Assembly (NCBI RefSeq): GCF_018390535.1
Contig: NZ_JAHBBW010000002.1
Span: forward strand, 124,001 to 188,000
Length of the DNA: 64,000 nt
Origin: Bacteroides propionicigenes
GTDB lineage: Bacteria; Bacteroidota; Bacteroidia; Bacteroidales; Bacteroidaceae
Reading direction: 5' to 3'
This document shows positions 36,285-45,126 of this stretch, one piece after another. Each line of letters starts with the position of its first letter. Position 1 is the stretch's first letter. Under the pieces are notes generated by a model. It was given only the letters and a program-made list of their open reading frames with translations. It was not told where the DNA came from and did not search any database. Position numbers and translations under genes: made by a program.

Positions 36285-37892
36285 ATGGCAAATTTAGATT
36301 TAAGCAAGTACGGTATCAAAGACGTGAAGGAAATTATCCACAACCCGTCTTATGATGTATTGTTCGCTGAAGAGACCAAACCGGGTCTGGAAGGCTTCGA
36401 AAAAGGTCAAGTAACTGAACTGGGTGCTGTGAACGTAATGACCGGTATCTATACCGGACGTTCTCCTAAAGATAAATTCTTTGTAATGAACGAAGCCAGC
36501 AAGGATTCTGTATGGTGGACTTCTGAAGAATACAAAAACGATAACAAACCTTGCTCTGAAGAAGCATGGGCTGACCTGAAAGCTAAAGCTGTAAAAGAGC
36601 TGAGCGGCAAGCGTCTGTTCGTTGTAGATACTTTCTGTGGCGCTAACGAAGCTACTCGTATGAAAGTACGTTTCATCATGGAAGTAGCTTGGCAGGCTCA
36701 CTTCGTAACTAACATGTTCATCCGCCCGACAGCTGAAGAACTTGCTAACTACGGAGAACCTGATTTCGTATCATTCAACGCTTCTAAAGCAAAAGTTGAC
36801 AACTACAAGGAACTGGGTCTGAACTCTGAAACAGCTACTGTATTCAACTTGAAGACTAACGAACAAGTTATCCTGAACACTTGGTACGGTGGTGAAATGA
36901 AGAAGGGTATGTTCTCTATCATGAACTACAAGAACCCGCTTCGCGGCATCGCTTCTATGCACTGCTCTGCCAACACTAATATGGAAGGTACTGACTCTGC
37001 TATCTTCTTCGGTCTGTCAGGTACAGGTAAGACTACTTTGTCTACCGACCCGAAACGTCTGTTGATTGGTGACGACGAACACGGATGGGATGACGAAGGT
37101 GTATTCAACTACGAAGGTGGTTGCTACGCTAAGGTTATCAACCTTGACAAAGATAGCGAGCCCGATATCTACAACGCTATCAAGCGTGACGCTCTGTTGG
37201 AAAACGTAACTGTTGACGCTAACGGTAAGATTGACTTCGCTGATAAGAGTACAACTGAAAACACTCGTGTTTCTTATCCTATCTATCACATCAACAACAT
37301 CGTTAAGCCGGTATCTAAGGGTCCTCACGCTCATCAGGTAATCTTCCTGTCAGCTGATGCCTTCGGTGTATTGCCTCCGGTATCTATTCTGAACCCGGAA
37401 CAAGCTCAGTACTACTTCCTGTCCGGTTTCACAGCTAAGTTGGCCGGTACGGAACGCGGTATTACTGAACCGACTCCGACATTCTCTGCTTGCTTCGGTG
37501 CTGCTTTCTTGAGCTTGCATCCTACTAAATATGCAGAAGAACTGGTTAAGAAGATGAACAAGGTTGGCGCTAAGGCTTACTTGGTTAACACCGGTTGGAA
37601 CGGTAGCGGCAAGCGTATCTCTATCAAAGATACTCGTGGTATCATCGACGCTATCCTTGACGGTTCTATCGACAAGGCTCCGACAAAAGTCATTCCTTAC
37701 TTCGACTTCGTTGTTCCGACAGAATTGCCGGGTGTTGATCCGAAGATTCTTGATCCTCGCGACACTTACGAATGTGCTTGCAAGTGGGAAGAAAAAGCAA
37801 AAGACTTGGCAGGACGTTTCATCAAGAACTTCGCTAAGTTCACAGGTAACGAAGCCGGTAAGGCTTTGGTTGCTGCCGGTCCGAAACTCTAA
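36285..37892 (+). CDS. pckA: Phosphoenolpyruvate carboxykinase (ATP)
   Basis: 535 residues of the ATP-dependent family. Motifs include the [14 protein letters not shown] [11 protein letters not shown], the kinase P-loop [11 protein letters not shown] and [10 protein letters not shown] with metal-binding Asp residues. In Bacteroides this enzyme works mainly in the CO2-fixing direction, making oxaloacetate and ATP on the way to succinate. The codon use is strongly biased (GCT, AAC, GAC and GTA favoured, few rare codons) compared with neighbours, as expected for a highly expressed gene. A strong hairpin terminator follows. Confidence 0.97.
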   Translation: MANLDLSKYGIKDVKEIIHNPSYDVLFAEETKPGLEGFEKGQVTELGAVNVMTGIYTGRSPKDKFFVMNEASKDSVWWTSEEYKNDNKPCSEEAWADLKAKAVKELSGKRLFVVDTFCGANEATRMKVRFIMEVAWQAHFVTNMFIRPTAEELANYGEPDFVSFNASKAKVDNYKELGLNSETATVFNLKTNEQVILNTWYGGEMKKGMFSIMNYKNPLRGIASMHCSANTNMEGTDSAIFFGLSGTGKTTLSTDPKRLLIGDDEHGWDDEGVFNYEGGCYAKVINLDKDSEPDIYNAIKRDALLENVTVDANGKIDFADKSTTENTRVSYPIYHINNIVKPVSKGPHAHQVIFLSADAFGVLPPVSILNPEQAQYYFLSGFTAKLAGTERGITEPTPTFSACFGAAFLSLHPTKYAEELVKKMNKVGAKAYLVNTGWNGSGKRISIKDTRGIIDAILDGSIDKAPTKVIPYFDFVVPTELPGVDPKILDPRDTYECACKWEEKAKDLAGRFIKNFAKFTGNEAGKALVAAGPKL

Positions 37893-37917
37893 TAAAACCG
37901 GATTACATATTTTTAAG

Positions 37918-37948
37918 GCGGCTTCCGTTTTCGGAAGCCGCTTTTTTT
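37918..37948 (+). terminator. Terminator of pckA
   Basis: Arms GCGGCTTCCG (37918-37927) and CGGAAGCCGC (37932-37941) form a 10-bp stem with a four-base loop and a seven-T tail. Confidence 0.9.
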
Positions 37949-37990
37949 GTTAGATTTGCGAAGAAGCGAATCACTAATATAGCACAGAAT

Positions 37991-38638
37991 ATGAAGAGTT
38001 TAAAGTTAATGCTGTTAGGCGCAAGCCTATTGATGCTGTCCGGATGCGGACCGCAGGTACAGAAAGGGAATGAAAGCACAGTTACGGAAAAGAGCAATTC
38101 GGAAGCGGTAATCGAAACGATTATGTCGCGCCGCAGCATCCGCAAGTACAAACCGGAAGCGGTGAATCGAGATACGATGAAAGTTATTTTAGATTGCGGC
38201 ATCAACGCCCCCAACGGACAGAACAAACAATCTTGGGCAGTACGTGTGGTGGACAACCCGGAATTCCTGAACGGAGTGAGCGAAATTTTCAAACAGAAGA
38301 ATCCGAAAGCGGCAGAAGACCCTGACTTCAAGAATATGTTCCGCAATGCTCCTACGGTAGTATTCATTGGGAATGACACTTCCTATGACTGTTCACAAAT
38401 AGATTGCGGCCTGCTGGGTGAAAACATGATATTGGCTGCCTGGTCTATGGGAATAGGTTCCTGCTGTCTGGCAAGTCCCACACGCTTTATGGTCGATACG
38501 CCCGAAGCTGCAGAATACCTTAAAAAGCTGGAGCTTCCCGAAGGCTACAAATTGCTCTATTGCATCGCTTTCGGCTATCCGGACGAAGCGCCTGCCGCCA
38601 AACCAAGAAATGCGGCCAAAGTGAAATACATAGAGTGA
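37991..38638 (+). CDS. Nitroreductase-family lipoprotein
   Basis: 215 residues. A lipoprotein signal (MKSLKLMLLGASLLMLSGC, Cys19) precedes a nitroreductase-fold domain with SRRSIRKYKPEAV at the start, APNGQNKQSW for FMN binding and GENMILAAWSMGIGSC. Nitroreductases are usually cytosolic flavoproteins that reduce quinones or nitro compounds. A lipid-anchored, exported version raises the question of how it would obtain FMN and NAD(P)H. It has no co-directional neighbour and shares a terminator with typA. Confidence 0.85.
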   Translation: MKSLKLMLLGASLLMLSGCGPQVQKGNESTVTEKSNSEAVIETIMSRRSIRKYKPEAVNRDTMKVILDCGINAPNGQNKQSWAVRVVDNPEFLNGVSEIFKQKNPKAAEDPDFKNMFRNAPTVVFIGNDTSYDCSQIDCGLLGENMILAAWSMGIGSCCLASPTRFMVDTPEAAEYLKKLELPEGYKLLYCIAFGYPDEAPAAKPRNAAKVKYIE

Positions 38639-38644
38639 TAATAC

Positions 38645-38678
38645 AAGGAGTGCCCCACCTTTCGGTGAAGCACTCCTT
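38645..38678. terminator. Bidirectional terminator, nitroreductase/typA
   Basis: Arms AAGGAGTGC (38645-38653) and GCACTCCTT (38670-38678) enclose a smaller ACC/GGT stem. It lies between two converging genes. Confidence 0.8.
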
Positions 38679-38706
38679 TCTATATATAACAACTAAAACT
38701 GTATAA

Positions 38707-40506
38707 TCAGTTCTTATTGGCGCGCTTACGCTCTGTTTCGTCCAAGATAACCTTACGCATACGCATGGACTTGGGAGTGACTTCCACGTATTCGTCTTCC
38801 TTGATGTATTCCAGCGCTTCTTCCAAAGAGAACTGCACGGGCGGAATCAGACGAGCCTTCTCGTCAGAACCGGAAGCACGCATATTGGTCAGCTTCTTGG
38901 ATTTGGTTACATTCACTACAAGGTCATTATCGTGAGAGTGCTCGCCTACAACTTGTCCGGCATACACTTCTTCCTGCGGGAAAATAAAGAACTTACCTCG
39001 GTCCTGCAACTTATCGATGGCATAAGCAAAAGCCGTGCCCGACTCCATGGCAATGATAGAACCATTGGTGCGGCGTTCGATTTCGCCCTTATAGGGTTGG
39101 TATTCCTTAAAACGGTGCGCCATGATAGCCTCGCCGGCAGAAGCCGTCAGCACATTTGTACGCAAACCGATGATACCGCGTGACGGCATATTGAACTCAA
39201 GATTCACACGTTCACCGGCACTTTCCATTTTCACCATCTCACCTTTACGGCGGGTTACCATATCGATAATCTTGCTGGCATATTCTTCGGGAACGTTGAC
39301 TGTAAGCTCCTCGATAGGCTCGTTCTTCACACCGTCTATCTCCTTGAAGATTACCTGCGGTTGTCCGACCTGCAATTCATATCCCTCGCGACGCATTGTC
39401 TCAATCAATACGGAAAGGTGAAGCACGCCACGACCGGAAACCACCCATTTTCCATCTTCCTCACTCTTGCGTACGCGGAGTGCAAGGTTCTTATCCAGCT
39501 CCTTCATCAAGCGGTCGTGAATGTGACGGGAAGTAACGAACTTGCCTTCCTTGCCGAAGAACGGAGAGTCGTTGATAGTAAACAGCATACTCATGGTCGG
39601 TTCGTCGATGGCGATAGGCGGCAATGCTTCGGGGTTCTCATAATCGCAAATCGTATCTCCGATTTCAAACCCTTCGATACCTACCAGCGCGCAGATGTCA
39701 CCGGAAGAAACTTCCGCAACCTTCACACGGCCCATACCTTCAAAGGTGTGCAGTTCTTTAATCTTCGACTTGACAATTGAGCCGTCACGCTTAGCCAAAG
39801 ACACGTTCATGCCCTCCCTTAAAGTACCGCGGTGTACACGGCCTACGGCAATACGGCCCGTATAAGAGGAGTAATCCAGTGAAGTAACGAGCATTTGCGG
39901 CGTACCTTCCAACTGTGTAGGAGCCGGAATGTTTTCCAGAATGCAGTCCAGCAACGCATAGATGTTGTCCGTCGGTTGCTGCCAGTCTGTACTCATCCAG
40001 TTGTTCTTTGCCGAACCGTAGATAACGGGGAAGTCCAATTGGTCTTCCGTAGCTTCCAGGCTGAACATCAAATCGAATACCATCTCATAAACCTCTTCGG
40101 GACGGCAGTTGGGCTTGTCCACCTTGTTGACAACAACGATAGGCTTCAAACCAATCTGCAAAGCTTTCTGCAACACAAAACGGGTTTGCGGCATCGGACC
40201 TTCAAAGGCATCCACCAACAGGATACATCCGTCTGCCATATTCAATACACGTTCCACCTCACCACCGAAATCGCTGTGCCCCGGAGTATCAATAATATTA
40301 ATCTTCGTGTCTTTATAGCTGATAGAAACGTTCTTGGAAAGGATTGTTATCCCTCGTTCACGTTCCAAATCATTGTTATCCAACATTAATTCACCTGTGC
40401 TCTGGTTGCTGCGGAAGAGATTTCCTGCCAGAAGCATCTTATCGACAAGTGTCGTTTTTCCATGGTCTACATGGGCAATAATTGCAATGTTTCTAATATT
40501 TTGCAT
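38707..40506 (-). CDS. typA: Translational GTPase TypA/BipA
   Basis: 599 residues from the ATG at 40506 ([19 protein letters not shown]). An upstream TTG at 40530 would fall inside the -7 promoter box and is rejected. GTPase motifs are AHVDHGKTT (G1), [12 protein letters not shown] (G3) and NKVDKPN (G4). EF-G-like domains III and V and the TypA-specific C-terminal domain follow, the last including [12 protein letters not shown]. BipA is a ribosome-associated GTPase that aids ribosome assembly and stress adaptation. The length is as in other bacteria. Confidence 0.96.
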   Translation of the reverse strand: MQNIRNIAIIAHVDHGKTTLVDKMLLAGNLFRSNQSTGELMLDNNDLERERGITILSKNVSISYKDTKINIIDTPGHSDFGGEVERVLNMADGCILLVDAFEGPMPQTRFVLQKALQIGLKPIVVVNKVDKPNCRPEEVYEMVFDLMFSLEATEDQLDFPVIYGSAKNNWMSTDWQQPTDNIYALLDCILENIPAPTQLEGTPQMLVTSLDYSSYTGRIAVGRVHRGTLREGMNVSLAKRDGSIVKSKIKELHTFEGMGRVKVAEVSSGDICALVGIEGFEIGDTICDYENPEALPPIAIDEPTMSMLFTINDSPFFGKEGKFVTSRHIHDRLMKELDKNLALRVRKSEEDGKWVVSGRGVLHLSVLIETMRREGYELQVGQPQVIFKEIDGVKNEPIEELTVNVPEEYASKIIDMVTRRKGEMVKMESAGERVNLEFNMPSRGIIGLRTNVLTASAGEAIMAHRFKEYQPYKGEIERRTNGSIIAMESGTAFAYAIDKLQDRGKFFIFPQEEVYAGQVVGEHSHDNDLVVNVTKSKKLTNMRASGSDEKARLIPPVQFSLEEALEYIKEDEYVEVTPKSMRMRKVILDETERKRANKN

Positions 40507-40527
40507 ACAATACCTATTATTTGGCTG

Positions 40528-40535
40528 CAAAGGTA
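40528..40535 (-). promoter_or_regulatory. -7 promoter box of typA
   Basis: CAAAGGTA on the plus strand reads TACCTTTG on the minus strand, a full TAnnTTTG match 22 bp before the typA start. It overlaps a possible TTG start and so fixes the true one. Confidence 0.65.
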
Positions 40536-40609
40536 CGAATTTTACAGTATATACATCACAGAGAAAAGATTTTTTTGCTGAATATCATTGCAATATAAAA
40601 GATAATATC

Positions 40610-40617
40610 TATCTTTG
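40610..40617 (+). promoter_or_regulatory. -7 promoter box of rpsO
   Basis: TATCTTTG, an exact TAnnTTTG match, lies 45 bp before the rpsO start codon. Confidence 0.65.
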
Positions 40618-40662
40618 CACGCTCGAAAGAGAAAAGAATTATCAACTTTTTAATTAAACATT

Positions 40663-40932
40663 ATGTATTTAGACGCTGCTAAAAAGCAAGAAATCTTCGG
40701 CAAATACGGAAAGTCTAACTCTGATACGGGATCAGCTGAATCTCAGGTAGCATTGTTTTCATACCGTATTGCTCGTCTGACTGAGCACATGAAGCTCAAC
40801 AGAAAAGATTATAGTACAGAAAGAGCCTTGACAATGTTGGTAGGTAAGCGCCGTGCGCTGTTGAACTACCTGAAAGACCGCGACATCAACAGATATCGTG
40901 CTATTGTTCAGGAACTCGGCTTGCGTAAGTAA
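40663..40932 (+). CDS. rpsO: Ribosomal protein S15
   Basis: 89 residues, the normal length for S15. It has the conserved SDTGSAESQVALFSYRIARLT region and the GKRRALLNYLKDRDINRY block that binds 16S rRNA. It is a primary binding protein of the small-subunit platform. It is monocistronic here, with its own promoter and a strong terminator. Confidence 0.97.
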   Translation: MYLDAAKKQEIFGKYGKSNSDTGSAESQVALFSYRIARLTEHMKLNRKDYSTERALTMLVGKRRALLNYLKDRDINRYRAIVQELGLRK

Positions 40933-40953
40933 TTTACTTGCGGTAAACTTATT

Positions 40954-40991
40954 AAAGCGGGGAAGTCTTCCAATGAAGACTTCCCCGCTTT
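40954..40991 (+). terminator. Terminator of rpsO
   Basis: Perfect 17-bp arms (40954-40970 and 40975-40991; AAAGCGGGGAAGTCTTC and its complement) with a four-base loop and a short T-rich tail. Confidence 0.9.
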
Positions 40992-41020
40992 GCTTTTATA
41001 GGCTCTCACTTTACTACTGT

Positions 41021-41116
41021 TAAATCGTTCTACCATGGTGGAACGAAAGTTTCCCCATGGTGGAACGAAATGTTCTCCGTGATGGAACGAAACTTCCCCC
41101 GCGGTGGAACGATTTA
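41021..41116. repeat. 22-bp-periodic repeat element C
   Basis: TGGAACGA occurs at 41039, 41061, 41083 and 41105, exactly 22 bp apart. A leading inverted copy (TAAATCGTTCTACC, 41021-41034) pairs with the last unit (GGTGGAACGATTTA, 41103-41116) with one mismatch, closing the element as an inverted repeat. The bases between the conserved cores vary from unit to unit. Confidence 0.85.
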
Positions 41117-41325
41117 GCAATAGGTACGCCGGATACTAAAATCCGCAGGAAAAACCGGTAATATTCCCAGTCAATCTATAACAGCTAAACCTATCTTATA
41201 CAGAACTTACTAAAACTATAAGCAAACTTTTCGCCACATAATGTTGCACCAAGTAAAAGAATATCTTATTTTTGCAGCTTACAGTTATTAATCATAACCT
41301 TTTAGACTGAAAATACTATCAAATT

Positions 41326-41901
41326 ATGGATACAAGTAAGATTGTAGGAGAAAAGATTAAGTCACTCCGCGAAAGCCAATCCATCAGCATGGAAGAGTTG
41401 GCGCAACGTTCGGGACTTGCCATCGAACAGATTGAACGCATTGAAAACAATATTGACTTGCCTTCGCTGGCACCGCTTATCAAGATAGCCCGTGTACTGG
41501 GCGTACGTCTCGGAACCTTCCTTGACGACCAAGACGAAAACGGTCCTGTGGTATGCCGTAAGTCGGAAGCAAAGGACAGCATCAGCTTCTCCAACAATGC
41601 CATCCACTCACGCAAGCACATGGAATACCATTCCCTTTCCAAATCCAAGGCCGACCGCCACATGGAGCCGTTCATCATCGACGTAGCCCCTACGGACGAC
41701 AGCGACTTCGTACTTTCATCACACGAAGGCGAAGAATTTATCATGGTTATGGAAGGAACTATGGAAATCAGCTATGGCAAGAACACCTATCTTCTTGAAG
41801 AAGGAGACAGCATCTACTACGATTCCATTGTACCGCACCATGTACATGCCTACGAGGGACAGGCAGCCAAAATACTGGCAGTGATTTATACACCGATTTA
41901 A
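41326..41901 (+). CDS. XRE-family regulator with C-terminal cupin
   Basis: 191 residues. The N-terminal helix-turn-helix (about 7-62; LRESQSISMEELAQRSGLA) is followed by a cupin domain (about 110-188) with HEGEEFIMVMEGTMEISYG and PHHVHAYEG, a small-molecule-binding jelly roll. Such proteins sense a metabolite through the cupin and control transcription nearby. It starts the unit that includes the acyl-CoA synthetase 24 bp downstream, so autoregulation of a fatty-acid or carboxylate activation gene is the simplest reading (inference). Confidence 0.9.
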   Translation: MDTSKIVGEKIKSLRESQSISMEELAQRSGLAIEQIERIENNIDLPSLAPLIKIARVLGVRLGTFLDDQDENGPVVCRKSEAKDSISFSNNAIHSRKHMEYHSLSKSKADRHMEPFIIDVAPTDDSDFVLSSHEGEEFIMVMEGTMEISYGKNTYLLEEGDSIYYDSIVPHHVHAYEGQAAKILAVIYTPI

Positions 41902-41925
41902 ATAGCTGAAAGCTTCAACTCTACT

Positions 41926-43572
41926 ATGTTATACGAAAGAACGCTTGGCCAATGGCTGGAGCATTGGGCCGAAACTACACCAGACAAAGAATATATTGTT
42001 TATTCCGACCGTAATTTGCGCTTCACTTGGAGCCAATTCAACCACAGGGTAGACGACATGGCAAAAGGACTTATCGCCATCGGCGTGGAACGGGGAACAC
42101 ACGTCGGCATCTGGGCGGCAAATGTGCCGGACTGGCTGACGCTGCTGTATGCCTGCGCCAAAATAGGTGCCGTCTATGTAACGGTAAACACCAACTACAA
42201 ACAAGCCGAACTGGAGTACTTGTGCGAGAACTCGGATATGCACACACTCTGCATCGTCAATGGCGAGAAGGACAGCGACTTCGTGCAGATGACCTACACC
42301 ATGCTACCCGAACTGAAGACCTGCCAGCGCGGACATCTGAAGAGCGAACGCTTTCCCTACATGAAAAATGTAATCTACGTAGGACAGGAAAAGCACAGGG
42401 GAATGTACAACACCTCCGAGATTCTGCTTTTAGGCGATAATGTAGAAGACACACGTCTGGAAGAACTTAAAAGCCAAGTCACCTGCCACGACGTTGTGAA
42501 TATGCAATATACTTCAGGTACCACCGGATTCCCGAAAGGCGTAATGCTTACCCACTACAACATTGCCAACAACGGTTACCTCACCGGAGAACACATGAAG
42601 TTCACCTCCGACGACAAACTATGCGTCTGCGTACCTTTATTCCACTGTTTCGGAGTGGTACTTGCCACAATGAACTGCCTGACCCACGGATGTACGGAAG
42701 TAATGGTGGAACGCTTCAACCCGCTTGTAGTTCTTGCTTCCATTCACAAGGAACGGTGTACCGCACTCTATGGAGTACCTACCATGTTCATAGCCGAACT
42801 GAACCACCCGATGTTCGATTTGTTTGATATGTCCAGCCTGCGTACAGGTATTATGGCAGGCTCTCTCTGCCCTGTTGAACTGATGAAACAGGTGGAAGAG
42901 AAAATGTACATGAAAGTGACCAGCGTTTATGGCCTTACGGAAGCGGCTCCCGGCATGACCGCCACACGAATTGACGATTCGTTTGATGTACGTTGCAATA
43001 CCGTGGGACGCGACTTTGAGCATACCGAAGTAAAAGTTATCGACCCGGAAACCGGTGAGGAATGTCCGGTAGGTGTACAAGGTGAAATGTGCAATCGCGG
43101 CTACAATACCATGAAAGGCTACTATAAAAACCCGCAAGCCACAGCCGAAGTTATCGACAAGAACGGCTTCCTGCACTCCGGAGACTTGGGCGTAAAAGAT
43201 GAGGACGGCAACTACCGAATTACCGGACGCATCAAAGATATGATTATCCGCGGTGGCGAAAACATTTATCCGCGTGAAATCGAGGAGTTCCTCTACCAAT
43301 TAGAGGGTGTCAAGGATGTGCAAGTAGCCGGCATCCCTTCCAAGAAGTATGGCGAAGCCGTTGGCGCGTTCATTATCCAGCATGAAGGAGCCGACTTGCA
43401 CGAGTCGGATGTACGCGACTTCTGCATCGGCAAGATTTCCCGATATAAGATTCCTAAATATATTTTCTTCGTAAAAGAGTTCCCAATGACAGGAAGCGGC
43501 AAAATACAGAAATTCAAGCTGAAAGATGTAGGGCTGCAACTTTGCAAGGAGCAAGGGATAGAAATCGTTTAG
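41926..43572 (+). CDS. Acyl-CoA synthetase (AMP-forming)
   Basis: 548 residues of the adenylate-forming superfamily. Motifs include the ATP loop [25 protein letters not shown], and the hinge region [20 protein letters not shown] with [12 protein letters not shown]. The catalytic lysine region near the C-terminus is [10 protein letters not shown]. It activates a carboxylic acid, probably medium- or long-chain fatty acid, to its CoA ester. The substrate is not settled by sequence. It follows the XRE-cupin gene in one unit, and its TAG stop lies inside the long palindrome at 43568-43721. Confidence 0.9.
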   Translation: MLYERTLGQWLEHWAETTPDKEYIVYSDRNLRFTWSQFNHRVDDMAKGLIAIGVERGTHVGIWAANVPDWLTLLYACAKIGAVYVTVNTNYKQAELEYLCENSDMHTLCIVNGEKDSDFVQMTYTMLPELKTCQRGHLKSERFPYMKNVIYVGQEKHRGMYNTSEILLLGDNVEDTRLEELKSQVTCHDVVNMQYTSGTTGFPKGVMLTHYNIANNGYLTGEHMKFTSDDKLCVCVPLFHCFGVVLATMNCLTHGCTEVMVERFNPLVVLASIHKERCTALYGVPTMFIAELNHPMFDLFDMSSLRTGIMAGSLCPVELMKQVEEKMYMKVTSVYGLTEAAPGMTATRIDDSFDVRCNTVGRDFEHTEVKVIDPETGEECPVGVQGEMCNRGYNTMKGYYKNPQATAEVIDKNGFLHSGDLGVKDEDGNYRITGRIKDMIIRGGENIYPREIEEFLYQLEGVKDVQVAGIPSKKYGEAVGAFIIQHEGADLHESDVRDFCIGKISRYKIPKYIFFVKEFPMTGSGKIQKFKLKDVGLQLCKEQGIEIV

Positions 43573-43721
43573 GTAGTATCAAAACGGATTTAAGCTATCA
43601 TTCTGTCATTCAGAGGAGCTTACGACGAAGAATCTCCTTTCTCATATGTAAGGAGAAGAGATTCTTCACTTCGTTCTGAATGACAGAATGATAGCTTAAA
43701 TCCGTTTTGATACTACCTAAA
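43568..43721. repeat. 154-bp palindrome with 47-bp perfect arms
   Basis: Arms 43568-43614 and 43675-43721 are perfect reverse complements over 47 bp. The outer end begins TTTAGGTAGTATCAAAACGG and the inner end is CATTCTGTCATTCAGA. The inner 60 bp also pair imperfectly (AAGAATCTCCTT with AGGAGAAGAGATTCTT). It includes the last codon and stop of the acyl-CoA synthetase and ends just before the converging luxS stop, so it could terminate both. No transposase is encoded; the form is that of a MITE or of an extended intergenic repeat. Confidence 0.9.
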
Positions 43722-43734
43722 ACTGCCTGTATGT

Positions 43735-44217
43735 TTATTTTTCAGGATAAAACATATTCTCTGCCGTCATCCGTTCCAATACCTCATGCAAATATTTGGC
43801 AGACTCCCATTTTGCCATTGGCAAATCGTGGAGCAAATAGTTGCCGCAATCTTGCGGAGCTGCACCGGGTACTTCGCCTTCATATTCGGCAACAAAGCGG
43901 AAAGTGTCCTGCATCAGAGGCACGATGTCTTGCGGTTGCAAGTCACCCTTCATCAACAGATAATTGCCGGTAAGGCATCCCATAGGCCCCCAATAGATAA
44001 TCTTGTCCTGCCATTGCGGTTCATTACGCAAATAAGTAGCAGCCAAATGCTCGATAGTGTGCAGAGCACCCTGACCCAAAGCCGGTTCGCGATTGGGTTC
44101 TTTCATACGGATATCGAAAGTTGTAATAACCTCTCCGTTCACTTCATCCTTACGTGATACGTAAATACCGCGTAACAAACGAATGTGGTCAATAGTAAAG
44201 CTGGGAATCTTCTTCAT
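43735..44217 (-). CDS. luxS: S-ribosylhomocysteine lyase LuxS
   Basis: 160 residues with the complete active site: His53, Glu56 and His57 (HTIEH), Cys81 (GPMGCLTG) and Cys124 (PQDCGNY). His53, His57 and Cys124 bind the metal ion; Glu56 and Cys81 are catalytic. LuxS splits S-ribosylhomocysteine into homocysteine and DPD, the precursor of the AI-2 signal. It lies 24 bp downstream of mtnN, which makes its substrate, on the same strand. Confidence 0.97.
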   Translation of the reverse strand: MKKIPSFTIDHIRLLRGIYVSRKDEVNGEVITTFDIRMKEPNREPALGQGALHTIEHLAATYLRNEPQWQDKIIYWGPMGCLTGNYLLMKGDLQPQDIVPLMQDTFRFVAEYEGEVPGAAPQDCGNYLLHDLPMAKWESAKYLHEVLERMTAENMFYPEK

Positions 44218-44241
44218 GATTTATGATTTATAATTTATGAT

Positions 44242-44946
44242 TTATAAGCTATCGGGCAGGGTGGACAGAAAAGTCCATGTCGTAAGGAAGGAACGTTCTG
44301 CCATTGTTCCCCAAAAATCCGCATATTGCGACGAATGGTCGTCCACGCCCGGTGTGTCACTGATAATGCGAAAGCTGAGGAAAGGGATATTGTACAGATA
44401 ACAGGTCTGTGCAATGGCGGCGGACTCCATATCCACCGCAAGCCCGGACGGAAAATGTTCTTTGATGGCATCCAGTTCGGTACGGTTGGTAATAAACCGG
44501 TCACCGGTACAAACCAGTCCGCTATGAATGCGGCTTTCCAACCCGGCACCGTTCAGAGACAAAGCATATTTCAACAGAGAAGCGCAGCCCTTGTACACGG
44601 CGGGAAACCCCTGCACCTGACCATACTCATTGCCCTCGCCACACCATACATCGTGATACACCAGATATTCACTCACCACTACATCCGTCACCTTAAGACA
44701 AGCATCAATACCGCCCGCCACACCGGTGCTGACAACACAGTCCGGAGCAAAACGGCGTATTAACTCCGCACTACCCGCCGCCGCGCTCACCTTGCCGATG
44801 CCGCACTGCGTAAGTATCACACGGTTACTGCCGAGTATCCCCTCCACATAGCGGAAGTTACCGTCACTCGTCACTTTCTTCTCCTTCAAACGCTCCACCA
44901 ACTGGCAGTGTTCGCTATCCATTGCACTGATAACACCTATCGTCAT
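44242..44946 (-). CDS. mtnN: MTA/SAH nucleosidase
   Basis: 234 residues with nucleosidase motifs: GVISAMDSEHCQLVE at the N-terminus, the GxGK-type CGIGKVSAAAG, the VSTGVAGGIDA block, and VDMESAAIAQTCY with SDTPGVDDHS near the C-terminus (catalytic Glu and Asp). It removes adenine from S-adenosylhomocysteine and methylthioadenosine, giving the substrate of LuxS encoded next. The gene has a minus-strand TACCTTTG -7 box (complement of 44982-44989) 35 bp upstream. The mtnN-luxS order makes a complete two-step unit. Confidence 0.95.
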   Translation of the reverse strand: MTIGVISAMDSEHCQLVERLKEKKVTSDGNFRYVEGILGSNRVILTQCGIGKVSAAAGSAELIRRFAPDCVVSTGVAGGIDACLKVTDVVVSEYLVYHDVWCGEGNEYGQVQGFPAVYKGCASLLKYALSLNGAGLESRIHSGLVCTGDRFITNRTELDAIKEHFPSGLAVDMESAAIAQTCYLYNIPFLSFRIISDTPGVDDHSSQYADFWGTMAERSFLTTWTFLSTLPDSL

Positions 44947-44981
44947 ACTTACTGATTTATGAATTATGATTTTCGGGAGGG

Positions 44982-44989
44982 CAAAGGTA
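44982..44989 (-). promoter_or_regulatory. -7 promoter box of mtnN-luxS
   Basis: CAAAGGTA reads TACCTTTG on the minus strand, a full TAnnTTTG match. A plus-strand box, TAAGTTTG (45044-45051), for the divergent membrane-protein gene lies 55 bp away. Confidence 0.6.
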
Positions 44990-45126
44990 CGATATTTCAG
45001 CAGATTTATCTATTCAACTTATGCATAAATCAATATTTATGTATAAGTTTGCCGCTGAAATTCAGATTAGGAGTTAAGGGAGTTAACTCCTTAACCCTTT
45101 TAACTCCCCCACATAAACCCTGCAAA

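Larger units (their letters stand above)
40933..41325. other. Intergenic region rpsO to XRE-cupin gene
   Basis: 393 bp holding the rpsO terminator (40954-40991), repeat element C (41021-41116) and, near the right end, TATTTTTG at 41267-41274, an exact -7 box for the XRE-cupin gene. The 150 bp between the repeat and the promoter show nothing recognisable. Confidence 0.6.

Noticed and set aside
40507..40530. Upstream TTG start of typA
   Set aside because: The TTG overlaps the TACCTTTG promoter box at 40528-40535, so it cannot be transcribed as a start codon. The ATG at 40506 begins the conserved GTPase N-terminus.
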